From Effrenium voratum (Eukaryota; Sar; Dinophyceae; Suessiales; Symbiodiniaceae): 64,000 bases of DNA. The notes beneath the pieces were generated by a model, which was not told the DNA's origin, did not search any database, and was given only the letters and a program-made list of their open reading frames with translations. Below are positions 60,391-64,000 of the stretch, piece by piece. Position numbers and translations under genes: made by a program. Where the stretch lies: NCBI GenBank assembly GCA_963377175.1, contig CAUJNA010003248.1, positions 435,326 to 499,325 of the forward strand. The letters are read 5' to 3'. Positions within the stretch are counted from its first letter, which is position 1. Every line of letters starts with the position of its first letter.

Positions 60391-62237
60391 CTGTCGGTGA
60401 CCTCATACGCCAAGTACATGTAATCACGTGTGAACATCTCATGCATCCACGAAATGCTAACACCATGGCTTCTCTCAAGGTGGCGCATCGTGGGGTTCCT
60501 CCCCGATCGCACGACACCGATCATAGCCTTATTATCGTCATAGAACACAAAGTTCGGTGACTTCTTGAGAATCCGCTCTACCAGCTTGAGAGCGGGCATA
60601 CCCATCGATCTCATGGCAACGTCGGCCGCAACAATCTCGGCCTCGGGAGTGGAGTGACTCACACAACCCTGTCTTTTAGAGCTGCCAGACAACGGAAACC
60701 GGGTATTAGGCCCTTGTATATTCAAGTGTCCACCGGAGGTGGAACGCAGCGAGTCAATGCATCCCGCAAAGTCAGCGTCCGCATACAAGGCCAAGTGCAC
60801 ATCGTCCATAGGGTCTCCAACCCAACCGACCATGCGCCAATGTTTGGTATGATGCACATAGCACATCAAGTGATGCAAACCCCGATCATCGGAGTCAGTC
60901 CACCTATGCACGTTCCGTGCTAGGCGATTCACTTGCCGCAACAAATCGAAGCGAGCAATCCGCGCACCGTACAGCAACTTCATCAGTACGCTAGCGGCAT
61001 GCGGAGCAAGGTGTCCACGCACGGGCTCCTTCATGGCCAACTCAGGAGTCCCTCCCCGTTGGTCCGGCACTGTGGCAGAACCGTCGGTGGGCACAAGATT
61101 GTTACACCAATTGCACACGACTGACGGCCCCTCTCTGGCAGGCTTCCGTGAGACGTGATTCTTTGTTTCTTCATGCAACTCAGGGGTGACAACCTTATTC
61201 AACTTCACGTCGCCCGCCACTTCAAGATAGCGGTCGACACAGGAACGTAGGAACTGTTCCATGTCATAGGTCACCGTTGTTACTCGGTGTCCGTTCCCGA
61301 GAGTGACGTTTCCCTTGCTTTGATTGCAACCAAGGTACATGTCAAGTCCAGTCTCGGGCTCAATCTTCAAACGTGTACGCAACATGCTCCACCCTTGGGC
61401 AAGGTTCTTCTGCGGCCCTGCCATTTTGAAGTCGTCGACATACACAACCAGAACAAGCTGGAGCTTTTCGTGAATGTACACTGAAGGCCATTCTTCGCCG
61501 ATGGGCTCAAAACCAACGGCACGCACCGACTCATCGCAGTGCTGCTCCCAAAATGTTCCCGCATCTGGGTGTCCGTACAGCGCCTTCCTCAACGGGACGA
61601 CTGGTCTTCTGTACTTATCCCATTTGCATTCACTTGGCACGGCCTCCGGTGGCAATTCAATCCAACACGGCGTGCCTCTCAAGGTGGCCTGTATGTACGC
61701 CTGAACAGCGTCGGCCATCTGCACATCCCAGCCATCATGACAACCCAGAAAATCCGCCCAACGCGAGGCTTCAAATGAAGCAGGGGAGTTCCCCAAATCT
61801 TGAAACATCGCAGCCTCAAAGCTTTGGTTCTTCACTTGGTTCCCCAGCAACACGCCTCTACCCTTGAACTTCCTCTTAGGATCACCAACAGGCAACTGTG
61901 AGTGCTTTTCAACGCAAATGCCATGTGCGCGAGCCATGTGTATTTTCTCCCCCTTCGCTTTTGCTTCTCTGGCTACAGCGTCATATTCGCGCACCGCGCC
62001 AAGATCGAAGACCCCCTGGTCGATTAATCCCGACCACTCTTTCTTCATTGATGCTAATGCATCAGGGTTGGTCAACATCTCTTTCCGGCCTACCGGCCTG
62101 GATACTAAAGCGTCGAAGAATCGTACAACTTTCACAGCTTTCTCTCTGTGCTGTATTCGCTCAGAAGTCACGCACGGCATCGATGGGTACTTCTTGGCTT
62201 CACCGTCCTCGCCTATCGCAGGCATTGCGAGTGGCAC
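60249..62237 (-). CDS. Copia reverse transcriptase / RNase H
   Basis: 662 codons. RT signatures: MADAVQAYIQATL (motif A region), PLRKALYGHPDAGTFWEQHC and the active site YVDD (266-269, VVYVDDFKMAG). RNase H: LYADADFAG (about 483), SHSTPEAEIVAADVA and YDDNKAMIG (about 565). The true product probably leaves this frame near 60385: the next expected residues QMAADIYTKAF are in the giant ORF's frame, so the last 45 codons here (after TDRW) are out-of-frame readthrough. It copies element RNA to DNA in cytoplasmic particles. Catalytic residues are intact. Confidence 0.9.
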   Translation of the reverse strand: MPLAMPAIGEDGEAKKYPSMPCVTSERIQHREKAVKVVRFFDALVSRPVGRKEMLTNPDALASMKKEWSGLIDQGVFDLGAVREYDAVAREAKAKGEKIHMARAHGICVEKHSQLPVGDPKRKFKGRGVLLGNQVKNQSFEAAMFQDLGNSPASFEASRWADFLGCHDGWDVQMADAVQAYIQATLRGTPCWIELPPEAVPSECKWDKYRRPVVPLRKALYGHPDAGTFWEQHCDESVRAVGFEPIGEEWPSVYIHEKLQLVLVVYVDDFKMAGPQKNLAQGWSMLRTRLKIEPETGLDMYLGCNQSKGNVTLGNGHRVTTVTYDMEQFLRSCVDRYLEVAGDVKLNKVVTPELHEETKNHVSRKPAREGPSVVCNWCNNLVPTDGSATVPDQRGGTPELAMKEPVRGHLAPHAASVLMKLLYGARIARFDLLRQVNRLARNVHRWTDSDDRGLHHLMCYVHHTKHWRMVGWVGDPMDDVHLALYADADFAGCIDSLRSTSGGHLNIQGPNTRFPLSGSSKRQGCVSHSTPEAEIVAADVAMRSMGMPALKLVERILKKSPNFVFYDDNKAMIGVVRSGRNPTMRHLERSHGVSISWMHEMFTRDYMYLAYEVTDRWRPIFTPRRSMMGANGNMHVCRLVYLTRACCLTRIPSRRSHPRVIP

Positions 62238-62248
62238 TTTTCCAGAAA

Positions 62249-63349
62249 CTACTCAGCAGACTCCTCCCATTCATACCAGGTGAGGTCCGTCGATTCGTCG
62301 ACCGATGGATCCGTCCCCGATGCTGTCTCAGCTTCGTCTTTATGACTCTCCATGACTGATGCAACCGCCTTCGTCCAGTTTGGAGTCGACTTTGATCGCT
62401 CCTCAGACTTGAACTTCCAGGCATAAATTACCACCAGACACTCAAATTCTTTCTCAAGCTGAACGTTTCGTCTCATGACGTCTTGGGACTGTTTGGAATC
62501 CATGAGAACAACCACCCCGTCGACAGGATTAACAACAATCCTGACCCATTCAAGCTCAGCCAAGTGCTTCCCATCCATTGGGTTCTTGATCTTTGATATG
62601 TTCTTCCGCAATCCCCAATTGTACTGCCATTCTACTCCACCCCAGCGGTTCCGAAGCATCGCTCGAATTCTCTTACCACCGGGCATCTGTAATGTCCGTG
62701 CCTCTGCCGGCGCGGAAATATCAGACTCTTTACTCTTGGGATCTTCCTCTTTCCTTTTGCCACCGCCCTTCACCTCGGCCTTCTCTTCCTTGGTGTAATA
62801 TTTACTCATCATCTTCCATTCTTCAGGAGTGAACTCTGGAGGTCTCGATGTCTTCATTAGCCTGAATCCGTCCTTCCCGACAGGATACGGTCTCCCGGCC
62901 TTGTCGATCTTAACCTCCTTGCCATCGTCGTTGACGTACGTGATACCATCCCCGGGTAGCCCAACTGACACGTGTGGAAGGTCGGACTTCGCAACCTTTT
63001 CATCGCCCTTAGGGTGTCCATCTCCTTTCCCTTTTGAGGAGCTCGGTCTAGCATCTTCTTCTCCTGCATGATCCCCCCGATCTCCGGCGATTACTTCCGG
63101 GCCATCGTCGAGCAGTAGACCAGCGATCTGATCGACTTCATCGTCAAGCAGTCGCTTCTCGTCACTCTGCAACAATTCAGGCTCGTAGTCCTCATCCTCG
63201 ATCAGGCGGTCACGTGCATCCAGACCGATTGCATCGATAGACATCTCTATTCCTTCCAAAGTCTCGTTGGCAACCTTGTACTTCTGTTGTATTGGGAACG
63301 CCAGAGGAGATTTCAGGATCATCCTCCCGTCTGATGTGGCATTCTCAAC
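62249..63349 (-). CDS. Copia polyprotein linker between integrase and RT
   Basis: The frame is open from 63682, but only the part from about 63349 (SVENATSDGRMI) seems coding. About 365 residues, highly charged (DEKRLLDDEVDQIAGLLLDD, then KGKGDGHPKGDEKVAKSD), ending LTWYEWEESAE. This variable acidic region commonly lies between integrase and RT in copia elements. The stop at 62249 precedes the RT frame, so either a frameshift or decay is required. Confidence 0.6.
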   Translation of the reverse strand, partial: VENATSDGRMILKSPLAFPIQQKYKVANETLEGIEMSIDAIGLDARDRLIEDEDYEPELLQSDEKRLLDDEVDQIAGLLLDDGPEVIAGDRGDHAGEEDARPSSSKGKGDGHPKGDEKVAKSDLPHVSVGLPGDGITYVNDDGKEVKIDKAGRPYPVGKDGFRLMKTSRPPEFTPEEWKMMSKYYTKEEKAEVKGGGKRKEEDPKSKESDISAPAEARTLQMPGGKRIRAMLRNRWGGVEWQYNWGLRKNISKIKNPMDGKHLAELEWVRIVVNPVDGVVVLMDSKQSQDVMRRNVQLEKEFECLVVIYAWKFKSEERSKSTPNWTKAVASVMESHKDEAETASGTDPSVDESTDLTWYEWEESAE

Positions 63350-63693
63350 CGAGGCGGAACCTTTGCCTTCTTGATGTTCAGCTCTGCACCCGCAAATGCA
63401 GTAAGTGCCCAAGCACGATACTTGTTTGCCCAATGCATACCGGTGCTCAACACATATCCAGCAAATATACCAGTTTCCCCTCTCGGCTCGAACTTCTCCC
63501 TCTTTCCCCCTCGTGCTTCGCTCGGCTTGAAGTCCACTAGCGCACCAAAAGGTATCTTCTCGCCCTTGAACTCCTCGCCATGCAGCCTCATCCATGCACT
63601 CGATCCGTTCACCTCTTCGATGTTCATGAGATGGCACAGAGTGGTGATGGCCTGCACCCATAACACGTGGGTAGACCGGCATGTACTAGACAA
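63319..63693 (-). CDS. Copia integrase C-terminal part
   Basis: Minus-strand frame reading PFGALVDFKPSE then KFEPRGETGIFAGYVLSTGM, the FxPxGxxGxFxGY signature after the copia integrase core. It continues the integrase of 63624-63992 after a frame change near 63660. Past about 63355 the product seems to continue in the linker frame. Confidence 0.7.
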   Translation of the reverse strand: MSSTCRSTHVLWVQAITTLCHLMNIEEVNGSSAWMRLHGEEFKGEKIPFGALVDFKPSEARGGKREKFEPRGETGIFAGYVLSTGMHWANKYRAWALTAFAGAELNIKKAKVPPRLRMPHQTGG

Positions 63694-63992
63694 GCCGAAG
63701 TCTGGTCAATGATGAATTGATTTGTTCTTTCAGCAAGGGAATTGTTCTGCGGCCGTCCAGGCAGCGATAGGTCGTGGTTCAGCTTCAGCTCCACGCACGC
63801 ATTGATCAGTTCCGGGCCGTCATCCGAATATACCTGCTTGATTTTCCTCCTCCCGCAGAAGTGCTTGATAGCCCTGACGACTGAGTCAGTGTCTCTTCTC
63901 GCGGTGGGATAAGCCATGATAATTCCGGTATATATGTCCCGGATGATGAGCGCATACCTGCCTTCCACTTCATGATCTCCTGATGCCGTCAC
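63624..63992 (-). CDS. Copia integrase catalytic core (partial at window edge)
   Basis: Minus-strand frame with the three acidic catalytic residues in order: YALIIRDIYTGI (Asp), QVYSDDGPELINA (Asp) and NNSLAERTNQF (Glu). It inserts the cDNA copy into the host genome. The N-terminal zinc-binding part and all upstream genes lie beyond the window. Frame breaks near the C-terminal end suggest decay or sequencing indels. Confidence 0.8.
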   Translation of the reverse strand: MTASGDHEVEGRYALIIRDIYTGIIMAYPTARRDTDSVVRAIKHFCGRRKIKQVYSDDGPELINACVELKLNHDLSLPGRPQNNSLAERTNQFIIDQTSACLVHAGLPTCYGCRPSPLCAIS

Positions 63993-64000
63993 AAAGTCGA

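Larger units (their letters stand above)
58890..64000 (-). mobile_element. Ty1/copia retrotransposon (5' part outside the window)
   Basis: Minus-strand order integrase, linker, reverse transcriptase, RNase H is diagnostic of Ty1/copia. Gag and protease should lie beyond 64000. Integrase to linker needs two frame changes (near 63660 and 63355), linker to RT one, and RNase H to its end one (near 60385). The 3' part runs into the giant ORF. No LTR was recognised at the 3' side. Confidence 0.85.

Overview
The window reads as nuclear DNA of a eukaryote, most likely a dinoflagellate. This is inferred from gene-poor DNA packed with microsatellites and satellite, from retroelement families with dinoflagellate-type features (LINEs ending in a GDHxxAC zinc motif, copia polyproteins ending in a PCTGGS domain, DIRS-like tyrosine-recombinase elements), and from two near-matches to the dinoflagellate spliced leader. 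There is no bacterial operon structure and I found no convincing RNA gene.

Layout. 1-16.9 kb: microsatellites plus scattered minus-strand exon-like ORFs, best at 3.3-4.5 kb and 12.2-16.5 kb, probably parts of one or more intron-rich host genes that I cannot assemble by eye. 16.9-20.44 kb: a GC-rich plus-strand LINE relic (N-terminal region, reverse transcriptase, zinc motif), frameshifted and cut by a 374-bp AT-rich insert. 20.44-30.9 kb: a near-complete minus-strand DIRS-like element with five ORFs (zinc-finger Gag-like protein, Cys-rich protein, tyrosine recombinase, CCCH Gag, and a methyltransferase-like/RT/RNase H polyprotein) and a split direct-repeat terminus. 30.9-34 kb: a Polinton/Ginger-like integrase relic and two decayed LINE 3' ends. 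35.4-40.9 kb: a TG-rich tract and a tandem satellite of about 782 bp. 42.2 kb: a third DIRS-like RNase H relic, followed by 5 kb of unresolved coding-like plus-strand sequence. 47.75-50.95 kb: a deleted DIRS-like copy that lacks its RT core but has two identical terminal repeats. 51.9-64 kb: a minus-strand Ty1/copia element (integrase, RT, RNase H) whose C-terminal ORF runs on into a 2,822-residue ORF carrying a complete-looking KptA/Tpt1 RNA 2'-phosphotransferase domain.

The three most notable points are: (1) the KptA domain inside a giant intronless ORF fused in frame to a copia tail, with a recurrent 12-mer near its boundaries; (2) a three-tier nested hairpin at the repeat junction of both DIRS-like copies, conserved in shape but not in sequence; (3) one cytosine-methyltransferase-like motif set found both in the DIRS-like polyprotein and in the copia tail. 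All domain calls come from reading motifs; no database search was run.
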